Assembly: GCA_014378195.1 (NCBI GenBank)
Contig: JACMOC010000008.1
Location: 62,001 to 126,000, forward strand
DNA length: 64,000 nt
Direction: 5' to 3'
From: Oligoflexus sp.
GTDB lineage: Bacteria; Bdellovibrionota_B; Oligoflexia; Oligoflexales; Oligoflexaceae
The notes below the pieces were generated by a model. The model saw only the letters and a program-made list of their open reading frames with translations. It was not told where the DNA came from and ran no database searches. Positions within the stretch are counted from its first letter, which is position 1. Each line of letters starts with the position of its first letter. Below, in pieces: positions 52,792 through 61,140 of this stretch. The translations under genes and the position numbers were made by a program.

Positions 52792-53253
52792 ATGGCAATA
52801 GGTAGCAAAAAAAAGTACACCTCAAAACAAAAACGTCAGGCCGAGCATATCGAAGAGGGCTATGAAAATCGGGGTGACTCAGACGAGGCAGCCGAGCAAA
52901 AAGCCTGGGCGACAGTCAACAAAACTACGGGTGGCGGAAAACAATCAGGATCAGGTCGTGAAAAGAAAAAGAAAACCGCAAGCAAGGCGAAGACCACCGG
53001 CGGTGCTAAGAAAAAAATGAAAAAAGTGGCCAAAGCTTCCGGGAGCGGCGTGAAGAAAAAGACCAAAAAGGCCAAAACCAAAACTTCGGCTGCAAGTGCC
53101 AAGAAAGCCACAAAGAGTAAGAGCAAAACAGCCAAAAAAGCCAGCAAAAAAACCAAAAAGGTCACGGCCCGTAAAAAATCCAAAACCAAAGCTGTGAAAG
53201 CCAAGGGCACCAAACCACGCAAAAAGTCGGCTAAAAAGACCAAAGCCGCCTGA
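52792..53253 (+). CDS. Lys-rich protein with N-terminal stabilisation-type domain
   Basis: This 153-residue basic protein has two parts. Residues 1-55 match a small conserved module (KYTSKQKRQAEHIEEGYENR, then AWATVNKTTGGGKQSGSG) that is often annotated as a plasmid-stabilisation protein. The rest is a Lys/Ala/Thr-rich histone-H1-like tail (KKTKKAKTK). TAGGAGT lies before the ATG. It probably binds nucleic acid; the precise role is unknown. A terminator follows. Confidence 0.75.
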   Translation: MAIGSKKKYTSKQKRQAEHIEEGYENRGDSDEAAEQKAWATVNKTTGGGKQSGSGREKKKKTASKAKTTGGAKKKMKKVAKASGSGVKKKTKKAKTKTSAASAKKATKSKSKTAKKASKKTKKVTARKKSKTKAVKAKGTKPRKKSAKKTKAA

Positions 53254-53280
53254 TTTTGCATCAAGATCTCGCACGAAACC

Positions 53281-53313
53281 TCCCAGGTTCCTCTGAGGAA
53301 TTCTGGGATTTTT
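53281..53313 (+). terminator. Rho-independent terminator after the Lys-rich protein
   Basis: TCCCAG with CTGGGA encloses a second stem, TTCCTC with GAGGAA, and the hairpin is followed by TTTTT. It lies between two convergent genes. Confidence 0.78.
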
Positions 53314-53316
53314 CAT

Positions 53317-55083
53317 TCAGGCGAGAGCGTCCGGATCATCGTGGAGCAGCTTTTCGTGCAGCGAATAATATTTCCCCTGTTTGCGGATCAATTCATCATG
53401 CGCCCCGGTCTCAAGGATCCGCCCCTTCTCCAAAACGGCGATGGAGTCACAACGCCTAATGGTGGACAGCCGGTGAGCAATGACGATCAGAGTCCGACCG
53501 GTGAAGAGCTTTTCAATAGCCTTCTGAATGATAGCATCCGACGCTGGATCTACGCTTGATGTGGCTTCATCGAGGATGATGATTTTGGGGTTTCTGGCGA
53601 TGGCCCGGGCGAATGCGATTAGCTGCCGCTGCCCTACCGATATGTCGTCACCCCCCTCGCGGAGTTGATAGTTGTAAGCACCTGGCAACTTCTGGATGAA
53701 TCGATCCGCTTCAACATACTTGGCGGCCTCTTCGATCATGGCTTGCGTGATCTCTGGTTCGCCGAGACCGATGTTGAAAGAGACGCTTCCCTTAAAGATG
53801 ACGATATCCTGGGGAACGATCGCTATTTTGCGGCGTAAAGCGACACCATCCATCGCATTCAAGGGCTGGTCATCGATCAAAATTTCGCCCTCGTAACCTG
53901 TATAAAGTTTGCTGAGGAGTTTGATGATGGTGGATTTGCCCGAGCCCGTAGTACCGACCAGGGCTAACGAATCGCCGGAGGGTATAGCGAAATTTAGGTT
54001 TTGAAGTGTGGGCGTGGGCGGATTGTAGGCAAAACTCACATCGACAAACTCAACCTTGCCCATGAGGATCTCCGCGGGGCCGTCGCCCCCTATGAATTCA
54101 TGAGTATCAAAAATCGAAAAGACCCTATCGATCGCGGTAAAAGCACCCTGAAGCATAGCGATTTTATTGGCGAGCTGCTTGAGAGGATCAAATAGGTTTT
54201 GAACGTATTGAACGAAGGCTATCATGATACCGGCGCTTAAAAATGTTTCGGCCGACGGTCGCACTGTGAACCAGAGGACCAGACCAATCGTGATGGAGGC
54301 TATGCCGTCGAGCAGGGAAAACAGCACCGCATCGGCGACGACCGATTTCATTTGCGCATCACGGTATTCAAGTGTGAGCTTGTCGAACTTCTGCTCGCTG
54401 TCTTTATGCCCGGAGAGGACTTTAACCGTATTCACCCCATAAAGGCACTCCTGAGTGTAGGCATTTAACGCCGCGATTTTCACGCGCGCGAGGAGCATCG
54501 ACTGTTTGAGGGCTTTTGAAAACAGGTTGATCGTCAATAGGACAAAGGGCAGAACGCACAGCGTGATTAAAGCCAAATGCCAGTCAAGGAGAAAGAGTCC
54601 AACCACGGCACCAGTCAGGACGGCCAGATCAACGACAGAGCTGAGGACCCCCTGGTTCAGGGATTCACTCAGGTTATCAAAATCGCTGGTGGCACGCGTT
54701 ACGAGCGCTCCACTCAGGTTTTTGTCGTGATAACGAGCCGATAAACGCATGATGTGGTCGATGAGGCTCATCCGCATGTCGCGGATCATTTGAAATACGG
54801 CACGCGACGTAAGTACGGTCTGCACGGCACGGACACAGTATTCAACGATGACAACGATGAGATACGCGAGAGCTCCGAGTGTCAGGACATGAAAGTCCCC
54901 CTTCAATACGCCTTGGTCGATGGTTCGTTTTAAGATAAAAGGCACCGACATTTGCAGAACCGATATTACCGGGATCAGGCAACTCGACAAAATCAAAGTC
55001 TTTTTGTGCGCCTTTAAAAAAGGCCAGAGCCTAACTAGGTCCTTGAGATCAGCCCAGAATCGTTTCGGGCGCGGCTTGCTCAT
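53317..55083 (-). CDS. ABC exporter half-transporter with degenerate signature
   Basis: A 588-residue half-transporter: six-helix membrane domain (about residues 20-310) plus ATPase domain. Walker A is GTTGSGKST, Walker B IIILDEATSSVD with the catalytic Glu, and the switch is IAHRLS. The ABC signature is degenerate (ISVGQRQLIAF in place of LSGGQ). The upstream gene encodes the complementary half, whose Walker B lacks the catalytic Glu, so the two should form a heterodimeric exporter with one inactive ATP site. The start overlaps the upstream gene by 35 bp, behind AAGAGGA. The substrate is unknown. Confidence 0.88.
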   Translation of the reverse strand: MSKPRPKRFWADLKDLVRLWPFLKAHKKTLILSSCLIPVISVLQMSVPFILKRTIDQGVLKGDFHVLTLGALAYLIVVIVEYCVRAVQTVLTSRAVFQMIRDMRMSLIDHIMRLSARYHDKNLSGALVTRATSDFDNLSESLNQGVLSSVVDLAVLTGAVVGLFLLDWHLALITLCVLPFVLLTINLFSKALKQSMLLARVKIAALNAYTQECLYGVNTVKVLSGHKDSEQKFDKLTLEYRDAQMKSVVADAVLFSLLDGIASITIGLVLWFTVRPSAETFLSAGIMIAFVQYVQNLFDPLKQLANKIAMLQGAFTAIDRVFSIFDTHEFIGGDGPAEILMGKVEFVDVSFAYNPPTPTLQNLNFAIPSGDSLALVGTTGSGKSTIIKLLSKLYTGYEGEILIDDQPLNAMDGVALRRKIAIVPQDIVIFKGSVSFNIGLGEPEITQAMIEEAAKYVEADRFIQKLPGAYNYQLREGGDDISVGQRQLIAFARAIARNPKIIILDEATSSVDPASDAIIQKAIEKLFTGRTLIVIAHRLSTIRRCDSIAVLEKGRILETGAHDELIRKQGKYYSLHEKLLHDDPDALA

Positions 55084-56803
55084 GAATTTCCTCTTGGAGT
55101 TCGGGATGACGCCCTATGAGTTCGGGGAAGGGACCCTGATCAAAAATTCGGCCGTCTTTGAGATAAAGAACGCGATCGCACAAGTCGAGGACCGAGCCTC
55201 GGTGGGAATTGATAATCATAGTGCAGTTGAGGCGACGAAACTCTTGGATCAAGCGCGCTTCCGTCAGGTTGTCGACCGCTGACAAAACATCGTCGAGTAA
55301 AAGCAGTTTGGGTCGACGCATAAATACGCGTGCCAAGGCCAGGCGCTGTTTCTGTCCTCCGGACAAACGCAGGCCTTTTTCGCCGATCTGAGTCTCCCAT
55401 TGCTCAGGGAAACCCTCGATCTCCTTGAGGATTTGGGCCGAGCGCGCAGCGGCAGTCAAAGCTTCCGGCGATGGCGTGGCTTTGAGGCCAAACGACAGAT
55501 TTTCTTTCAGAGTCGCGGAAAAGAGATGAACCTTTTGGAGCGCGTAAGCGATTTTGTCTCGAAGATCTTGCGGGTCTTCCGTCAGGATATCTTTGCCGTC
55601 GAGGAATACTGTGCCCGCAGGAGGATCATAAAGTCGTGTGAGTATACTGAACAGCGTGCTTTTTCCGCTGCCGACTGCTCCACAAACACCCAGCATCTCG
55701 CCCACATGAATGCTGAGATTGAATTCATTGAGAACACTGTGTTCCGTTCCCGGATAGGTGAACGACAAATTTTTGATTTCAACTTGCAGCGCACTCGAGG
55801 CCAGAGCCCCGGCCGAATCCTGACGGGCATGTTCGAGGTCGCTGGTAAAAAACGGTTCGATCCGTTCCAAAGCCGTTTTTGACCTTTGGTAGACAGCGAT
55901 AATGATGCCGATCGAAGTCAGTGGGAACGCGAGATAAGAGAGGTAAATGTTGAACGCCAGGATATCGCCGATCGAGATGAGGCCCTGGGTCACGAGGTAA
56001 CCCCCATAAAAAAGAACGATCAGCTGAGAAAGCCCGGTGAGTGCGGTCATCAAAGGAAAAAAAAGGGTCCGGAGTAGGAGGACCTTCATATCGGTCGCAT
56101 AAACCTTCTCGTTTTCTTCGGCGATGAGCTTTAAAAAACTTCGTTCCGAAGCATTGGTCTGGATCACATGGATATTGGTGAAAGTCTCTGTCACGCGATT
56201 GGTGAGGAGCCCGACCGCCTCTTGGTTTTTGCGGGTGAAGGCCTGCATGCGGGGCATGATGATACGCGTGATGATCAACATGAGTATGATAGGCGCTAGG
56301 GCGCTGAGGGTTAGATACTTATGGACCTTCAGCATCTGGTAGAGGGTAAAGGCCGAAATAAAAATCAGGTTTAGAATCTGAAGGACCCCAAAAGCGAAAA
56401 AGATACGAAGCTGTCCAAGATCGTTTGAGAAACGCGATATGAGATCGCCCATGCCAAAGCGATCGAAAAAGTATTGAGGGAGGCGCATTACGCGCCGGAA
56501 AATGTAGGATTTTGAGCTTGCCTCAAGCTTTCGCCCTGGCCAGAAGATGAGTATTCGGGAACTACTACGAACGAAAATCTGAGCCAGACCGAGACCCATG
56601 ATCGCCAAGGCAAGCTTGGGGAGCTGATCGCCGTCAGCCGTCGTCAGACCTTCGTGAAGATGATTGACTATGGATTTCGCAAGTTGCGGAATTTCGAGAG
56701 AGATCATATTGGTAACGGCTAAGCACGCCGCACCGCCGAGGTACCAAGGCCAGAGCTCAAAAACAAAGAGCTTTGCAAAGCGGCGCATTCCCGTTTGACT
56801 CAC
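55049..56803 (-). CDS. ABC exporter half-transporter with degenerate Walker B
   Basis: A 584-residue half-transporter with six membrane helices and an ATPase domain. Walker A is GAVGSGKST and the signature LSGGQKQRLALARVF is canonical, but Walker B reads LLLLDDVLSAVD, with Asp in place of the catalytic Glu. This pairs with the degenerate signature of the downstream half. GTG 56803 is chosen because AAGGAG lies just upstream and GTGA overlaps the stop of the previous gene by 4 bp; the longest frame would begin 26 codons earlier, inside that gene. Confidence 0.88.
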   Translation of the reverse strand: MSQTGMRRFAKLFVFELWPWYLGGAACLAVTNMISLEIPQLAKSIVNHLHEGLTTADGDQLPKLALAIMGLGLAQIFVRSSSRILIFWPGRKLEASSKSYIFRRVMRLPQYFFDRFGMGDLISRFSNDLGQLRIFFAFGVLQILNLIFISAFTLYQMLKVHKYLTLSALAPIILMLIITRIIMPRMQAFTRKNQEAVGLLTNRVTETFTNIHVIQTNASERSFLKLIAEENEKVYATDMKVLLLRTLFFPLMTALTGLSQLIVLFYGGYLVTQGLISIGDILAFNIYLSYLAFPLTSIGIIIAVYQRSKTALERIEPFFTSDLEHARQDSAGALASSALQVEIKNLSFTYPGTEHSVLNEFNLSIHVGEMLGVCGAVGSGKSTLFSILTRLYDPPAGTVFLDGKDILTEDPQDLRDKIAYALQKVHLFSATLKENLSFGLKATPSPEALTAAARSAQILKEIEGFPEQWETQIGEKGLRLSGGQKQRLALARVFMRRPKLLLLDDVLSAVDNLTEARLIQEFRRLNCTMIINSHRGSVLDLCDRVLYLKDGRIFDQGPFPELIGRHPELQEEIHEQAAPETILG

Positions 56804-57522
56804 GGAGAGCTCCTTAGTGGTTTGGGAAAGAATTGATCTTCCATCAGGTCCAACCTTTCCATGAAACCGGCTGAGTTCCAATCTTCTATTTCATTCAAAT
56901 GCCCGTCGCGAATAACGATTGCGCGGTCGCAAAGCCGGGCAACGTGGGAGGCAACATGCGTGCTGACTATCGTGATCTGATCCGCCGTGCGGGCGGCAAT
57001 GAGATCTTCGAGGGTCCGGATATGAAAAAGGTCGAGCCCTGAAAAAGGTTCGTCGAGTATCAAGAGTTCGGGCGAATGAAGAGTGGCTAAAGCCAAACCC
57101 ACACGTTTCTGCATTCCGTATGAACAGGCTCCAAGAGGTTTGTTAGCATAATAAGCCGCATCCCAACGCTCAAGTATTGCCGTCCTGTGGGTTACCAAAT
57201 TCTCGAACTCATAGAGCTTGAGAGCATAGGTAATCAGATCGTAAGCACTGACCCAACGGGGTAGTTCAAGATGTTGAGGCAGGTAACCAATCTTCTTTTT
57301 CAGCTCAAAGGCCGAGACGTTCATCATCTGCCCGGCGATCCGGATCGTTCCGGCATCGGCCGTCATATGACCCGTAAGCAATTGAAAGAGGGTGGTTTTT
57401 CCGGCTCCGTTTTTGCCAAACAGAGCGAGTCGTGAACCAGCTTCCAATGTAAGCGTGAGGGGGCCGAGCTTAAAGCCGCTTTGAGGAAATCCTTTGGTCA
57501 AGTCTTCGAGGAAGAGAGCCAT
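56800..57522 (-). CDS. ABC transporter ATP-binding protein
   Basis: This 240-residue ATPase has Walker A FGKNGAGKTT, the signature region LGACSYGMQKRVGLALATL and Walker B LLILDEPFSGLD. It resembles the CcmA/drug-efflux ATPase group that pairs with separate permeases. The start at 57522 is used because CAGGAG precedes it; the longest frame would overlap the permease gene by about 100 bp. It lies 4 bp after the permease stop and overlaps the next gene by 4 bp, so four ABC genes form one operon. Confidence 0.9.
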   Translation of the reverse strand: MALFLEDLTKGFPQSGFKLGPLTLTLEAGSRLALFGKNGAGKTTLFQLLTGHMTADAGTIRIAGQMMNVSAFELKKKIGYLPQHLELPRWVSAYDLITYALKLYEFENLVTHRTAILERWDAAYYANKPLGACSYGMQKRVGLALATLHSPELLILDEPFSGLDLFHIRTLEDLIAARTADQITIVSTHVASHVARLCDRAIVIRDGHLNEIEDWNSAGFMERLDLMEDQFFPKPLRSSP

Positions 57523-57526
57523 GGTC

Positions 57527-58648
57527 TCAACTCCTGTAAAAGTTGTTTTGTTGATACTGTTTTGCGTAGACCAAGGCGATCGGTACGAGAGCGACGGAAG
57601 CCCAGTGAGCAAAAATCGCGGTCCCAAGAAAAATCCCGATCAAGGTGATGGTCATGATCTGTAAGACCGGACGTTCCGGTGCGATCTGAAACATCACAGC
57701 CGGTAAAAGCAGCGGGAAAAGAGCTGTGATCGCAAATAGTTTGAGGGTGTCAGTCGGTGCTGCGATACCTCGGGTGGCAAAGCTTATCAGGAGGACGCTG
57801 AGGCCAAAGACGAGCGCAAGATTTTGGCAAATCTTCTGGTAAACCGCCACGTATTCCGCATGGGAGCTTCCGACTTGTCGTTCAAACCAGATCGCCCGCA
57901 TGTCCTCTTCAAGCTGAAAGCTCGGTGCGCAGGCGATGAGTATGCCCGATCCCATGGCGATGAGGACAGCGAGAGGAAAAGGTGCCTTCAAGGCAAACAG
58001 GGCTCCACCGAAAATCTGCAGGAGAAAAGCGAGCATGAGGCAGAGCTTGGCGATGCGATTGCGGAGGAATATCTGTTTCCATCGCCACGCAATCAAGGTC
58101 TCGATGCGCGTCGACGGTTGATCGTTTAAAAGTGGTTTGAAAGAAGGCAGCGTTTTTTCTTTGTGAAGCACGAGTCGAAAAATGCCGAGGCAAAGGCTCG
58201 CTGATTGCCAAAGCGCGATTTGCAAAACGTCCCAATGCCCCCAGGGTCTGCCGATGAACTGCCAGTAGATCCCAAACCCAAAGACGAGAATTATGAATGT
58301 TTGGATAACAAGGAAGCCTGAAATCGTACGAGGATTCTCGCCTGAACGGTTCGCGAAGCTCCGGAGGCTTGGCTCGTCGCGCCAGAGTCTATGGATCGGC
58401 GAGGCAAGGAGCGGCCCTGTCAGGAGCAAAAGGAAAGTCGCAAACCCACGGGCGATGGAAGCCTGCTCGCTCGGCGGGATGGCCTTGAGTTTGTCGTTGA
58501 TAAAATCTCGGAAGATGTAAGCAAAGAGCCCAAGCAGGACGGCCGAACTGATGAGAACGACAAGTTCGCGTCCCAGATCGTATCGAAGTTTCTGAAAAAA
58601 TTGTTTGTTGTGGGTCCAGGTGAGCCGTAAGGAGCGGGAGAGACTCAT
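57527..58648 (-). CDS. ABC transporter permease
   Basis: This 373-residue integral membrane protein has about eight hydrophobic helices (VLISSAVLLGLFAYIF, FATFLLLLTGPLLA, FALVFGLSVLLISFA, VASVALVPIALVYA-like regions). It is probably the membrane partner of the ATPase encoded just downstream. I do not recognise a named family. It is the first gene of the four-gene ABC operon, and its promoter should lie in the 210 bp upstream, where I see no other gene. Confidence 0.75.
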   Translation of the reverse strand: MSLSRSLRLTWTHNKQFFQKLRYDLGRELVVLISSAVLLGLFAYIFRDFINDKLKAIPPSEQASIARGFATFLLLLTGPLLASPIHRLWRDEPSLRSFANRSGENPRTISGFLVIQTFIILVFGFGIYWQFIGRPWGHWDVLQIALWQSASLCLGIFRLVLHKEKTLPSFKPLLNDQPSTRIETLIAWRWKQIFLRNRIAKLCLMLAFLLQIFGGALFALKAPFPLAVLIAMGSGILIACAPSFQLEEDMRAIWFERQVGSSHAEYVAVYQKICQNLALVFGLSVLLISFATRGIAAPTDTLKLFAITALFPLLLPAVMFQIAPERPVLQIMTITLIGIFLGTAIFAHWASVALVPIALVYAKQYQQNNFYRS

Positions 58649-58859
58649 ACAATCATCCTCGGCAGGAATTTAGAAAACAAAAAAGCCGCATAAGAGAAAG
58701 ACCGGATCCAAACGGGACAAACCGTCGGCCCAAGTGCTCTCGCCCTACGCAGCATTGAGTGTCTTGACATATTGATTCGCCACTGCCCTGAGGGCGATCA
58801 CCGGATCGATCTGTCAAAACACTTAGGAAGGGGGCTGAGCCCGCCATCCTGTATAAGAA

Positions 58860-59210
58860 TTACTTCTTAGCTTTAGCTGTTTTTTTCTTAGCAGCTGGCT
58901 TTTTCTTAACAACGGCTTTTTTCTTAGCCACTTTTTTCACTGCTTTTTTAGCTTTTGCTTTAGTAGCTTTTTTCTTAGCAGGAGCTTTTTTAGCAGCGGT
59001 AGCTGTTTTCTTTTTAGCGACTTTTTTCTTAGCCACTTTTTTCACTGCTTTTTTAGCAGTTTTTTTCTTAGCGACTGGTTTTTTCTTAACAGCAGCTTTT
59101 TTGGTAGCTTTTTTCGCAGCAGCTTTTTTTGTTTTTTTCTTAGCTGTGCGTTTTTTCTTAGAACCAGTTACTTCTTCTGCGCCGTTTCCGGTCATAGTGT
59201 TTTCTTCCAA
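58860..59210 (-). CDS. Histone-H1-like Lys/Ala-rich protein
   Basis: This 116-residue protein is almost entirely Lys and Ala repeats (AKKAVKKVAKKKVAKKK) after a short acidic start. Such proteins resemble the C-terminal tails of eukaryotic H1 and bacterial HC1/AlgP-like proteins and bind DNA through charge. TTG 59210 follows AGGAG at good spacing; ATG 59195 would lose five residues. Internal tandem repetition makes alignment and length prone to change. Its own transcript seems separate, since a terminator of the upstream PilZ gene precedes it. Confidence 0.8.
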   Translation of the reverse strand: MEENTMTGNGAEEVTGSKKKRTAKKKTKKAAAKKATKKAAVKKKPVAKKKTAKKAVKKVAKKKVAKKKTATAAKKAPAKKKATKAKAKKAVKKVAKKKAVVKKKPAAKKKTAKAKK

Positions 59211-59297
59211 AGTCGTCTCCTAAGAGTTGATCTGCTGACTAACAGCATTTGGTATAGTGTTACAGAAAATTGTTCCGCATTTCAATCCTTTCTACAC

Positions 59298-59346
59298 AAA
59301 AAAAAATGCAGACGAATTCCGCCGAGAGGGGCGACAATCGTCTGCA
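59298..59346 (-). terminator. Rho-independent terminator of the PilZ gene
   Basis: TGCAGACGA (59307-59315) pairs with TCGTCTGCA (59338-59346), with a second GCC-rich stem inside. On the minus strand the hairpin is followed by a run of T. Confidence 0.82.
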
Positions 59347-59397
59347 TAAACACCAAAGTGCTTCATTTATAGTATAGAACGACTTTTTTGGGGCAAG

Positions 59398-59733
59398 TTA
59401 AATAAGTTTCAGACAACCGGTCTCTCGAAATAAAATTTCGAGATCGACGGTCGAGTCTTTCGTTTTCAGTCCGTAACGTGACAGTCCCTGCTTCCCAAAA
59501 TCCGCCCGACGCCACACCACTTCGAGTTCGATCGAGGCATTGTGCGTTCGGAGGGTGAGTTGGTCCCCCACATCGAGGTTACTTTCGCTTAGTATGGATA
59601 ACCCCTCTGTTGAGAGATCGACTGGTCGACATTGTACGACCGCGTTGCTTGCATCGATGATGGCACCCGGTAAAATCCGGAGCATCACGCGACGAGACGA
59701 ACGACGCGGTTCAGTCTTCGCTGGTAGGCCCAT
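59398..59733 (-). CDS. PilZ domain protein
   Basis: This 111-residue protein is a single PilZ domain. The RxxxR motif lies in RRSSRRV near residues 10-15, and the D/NxSxxG motif is DLSTEGLSI. Both are the cyclic-di-GMP contacts of the family. The C-terminal part (GLSRYGLKTKD) matches as well. It would be a soluble effector. The GGDEF protein in this window could supply cyclic di-GMP, but no specific link is visible. Confidence 0.85.
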   Translation of the reverse strand: MGLPAKTEPRRSSRRVMLRILPGAIIDASNAVVQCRPVDLSTEGLSILSESNLDVGDQLTLRTHNASIELEVVWRRADFGKQGLSRYGLKTKDSTVDLEILFRETGCLKLI

Positions 59734-59972
59734 GGTTTGAATTCCTTCCCTATTAGAGCTTCAGTATTGAAGATCGGCCGCGTGAGGAATAACCTTAGTA
59801 ATTCCTGATTTCCCTGTGCAGACAAGAGGTTATAACGAACATTTAAAACGCGGCAGCGGCGCGGGCGGCCCGTTTTAGACCAAGGCCCCCAACACGGCCC
59901 TCTACGCGGGGCGGTTTTCGGACTACAATAGTGAGAGGCTGGGACTCAGGTTGATTCGAAGGGGGGACTCTT

Positions 59973-60977
59973 ATGTTTGCGATTTTTCCGGAGCTGCTGC
60001 ACCAAGCGGAAAAAGGTGATCTCGAGGCCGTCGCCTGCCTCGTGCGAAAATACTTTGCGGACGGCCAGGTTTTTGTTCCGAATCTCCGCGTGGCGGAACT
60101 CTGTGCCAATGCCGAGATCAAAATTGATCAGAACATTAAAACAGGAGCCGCTCGGCTTGAGGCCTGGGATGCGAACGGCCAGTTCCGTATCGTGATCTCG
60201 ATCCATCCAGAGATTCGCGGAATTCGCGAGCAGAATTACATCCTTGCCCAAATGCTTGGTCATGTGTTTTTGGACCTCCAACCTAAAATGGCCAAGGGAG
60301 AATTGCAACGGTCTATTTTCGAAAAAAAGACCAGTCCATTGCGTGCGCTCCTCCTCAACCCGGAAACGCTGACCCCGGTCGATGACTTTGCCCTCTCCCT
60401 ACTCCTCCCCAAAGCGATGGTGAAGAAAGCGATGGGTACTCTCTCATCCCGCACCGATGCCGCAGCCTTTTTTAATGTCGAACTGCCCCTCTTTGAATGT
60501 CGACTGTTGTTGATTGATTACTATGAAAAAGCCTCAGGGGCAGCAAAATCAGCCTTCCAATCGAAGCCCAACCCATCCACGCAGGCCAGAGCTGAGCCGG
60601 GCAAAACGCGAAGCGAACAGCCGAGATCGGTGGAACCAAAATCCGCAGCGCGCGCCTCTGCTTCCGCGTCCTCGTCATCCGCTCCTCTTTCCGCCGAGGG
60701 AAAGTCGCGTACCGATGCTGCAAAACCGTCACCCAAAACTTTAGCGCCTTCCGCCGAGCAAACACGCGCGGCCAAACCTCAGGCGCCGAAGAAGGACGAT
60801 AAAGCTGTAGCAAACGCTGACCTATCGAGTCTGGCGCGGGTTAATCGCAGTGTTGCGGCACGCACTTATAAAAAAGAAGGCGAGAGAGCGGATGTTGCAG
60901 CGACGCCTCAGCCTTCACCTGGAATGGAACGTCTTCGCCAACTGGCGCGAAAAATTGACAAATCCGTCGACGAATAG
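59973..60977 (+). CDS. Degenerate IrrE/ImmA-like protein with Ala/Ser/Pro-rich tail
   Basis: This 334-residue protein has an N-terminal half (about residues 1-195) resembling ImmA/IrrE metallopeptidases: YILAQMLGHVFLD stands where the HExxH zinc motif should be, and DDFALSLLLPKAMVKKAM with FFNVELPLFECRLLL matches the conserved LLMP and substrate-recognition helices. The first His and the catalytic Glu of HExxH are missing, so it is probably not a protease. Residues about 200-300 are a disordered Ala/Ser/Pro/Lys tract. The ATG follows GGGGGAC. It may bind a partner or DNA regulator; this is inferred. Confidence 0.6.
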   Translation: MFAIFPELLHQAEKGDLEAVACLVRKYFADGQVFVPNLRVAELCANAEIKIDQNIKTGAARLEAWDANGQFRIVISIHPEIRGIREQNYILAQMLGHVFLDLQPKMAKGELQRSIFEKKTSPLRALLLNPETLTPVDDFALSLLLPKAMVKKAMGTLSSRTDAAAFFNVELPLFECRLLLIDYYEKASGAAKSAFQSKPNPSTQARAEPGKTRSEQPRSVEPKSAARASASASSSSAPLSAEGKSRTDAAKPSPKTLAPSAEQTRAAKPQAPKKDDKAVANADLSSLARVNRSVAARTYKKEGERADVAATPQPSPGMERLRQLARKIDKSVDE

Positions 60978-61005
60978 CTCCATATGCCCAACTGCTCAGC
61001 CAAGA

Positions 61006-61036
61006 AGGAAGACCTGCAGGTCTTCCTCTTTTTCTT
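61006..61036 (+). terminator. Rho-independent terminator after the IrrE-like gene
   Basis: AGGAAGACCTG and CAGGTCTTCCT form a perfect 22-bp palindrome, followed by CTCTTTTTC. It lies 28 bp after the stop. Confidence 0.8.
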
Positions 61037-61140
61037 TCCTCATGAGCCGCGCTTCCCTTCTCTAGACAACTTTGCTATCTATCCACAGCAAATGAATCGC
61101 ATTATCGCCCGAGTATCCTCCTTTTTTTGGGAGTTAAGTC

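Noticed and set aside
52860..53316. Minus-strand Phe/Leu-rich frames opposite the Lys-rich gene
   Set aside because: AAA/AAG Lys codons read backwards as TTT/CTT, giving a false hydrophobic protein.
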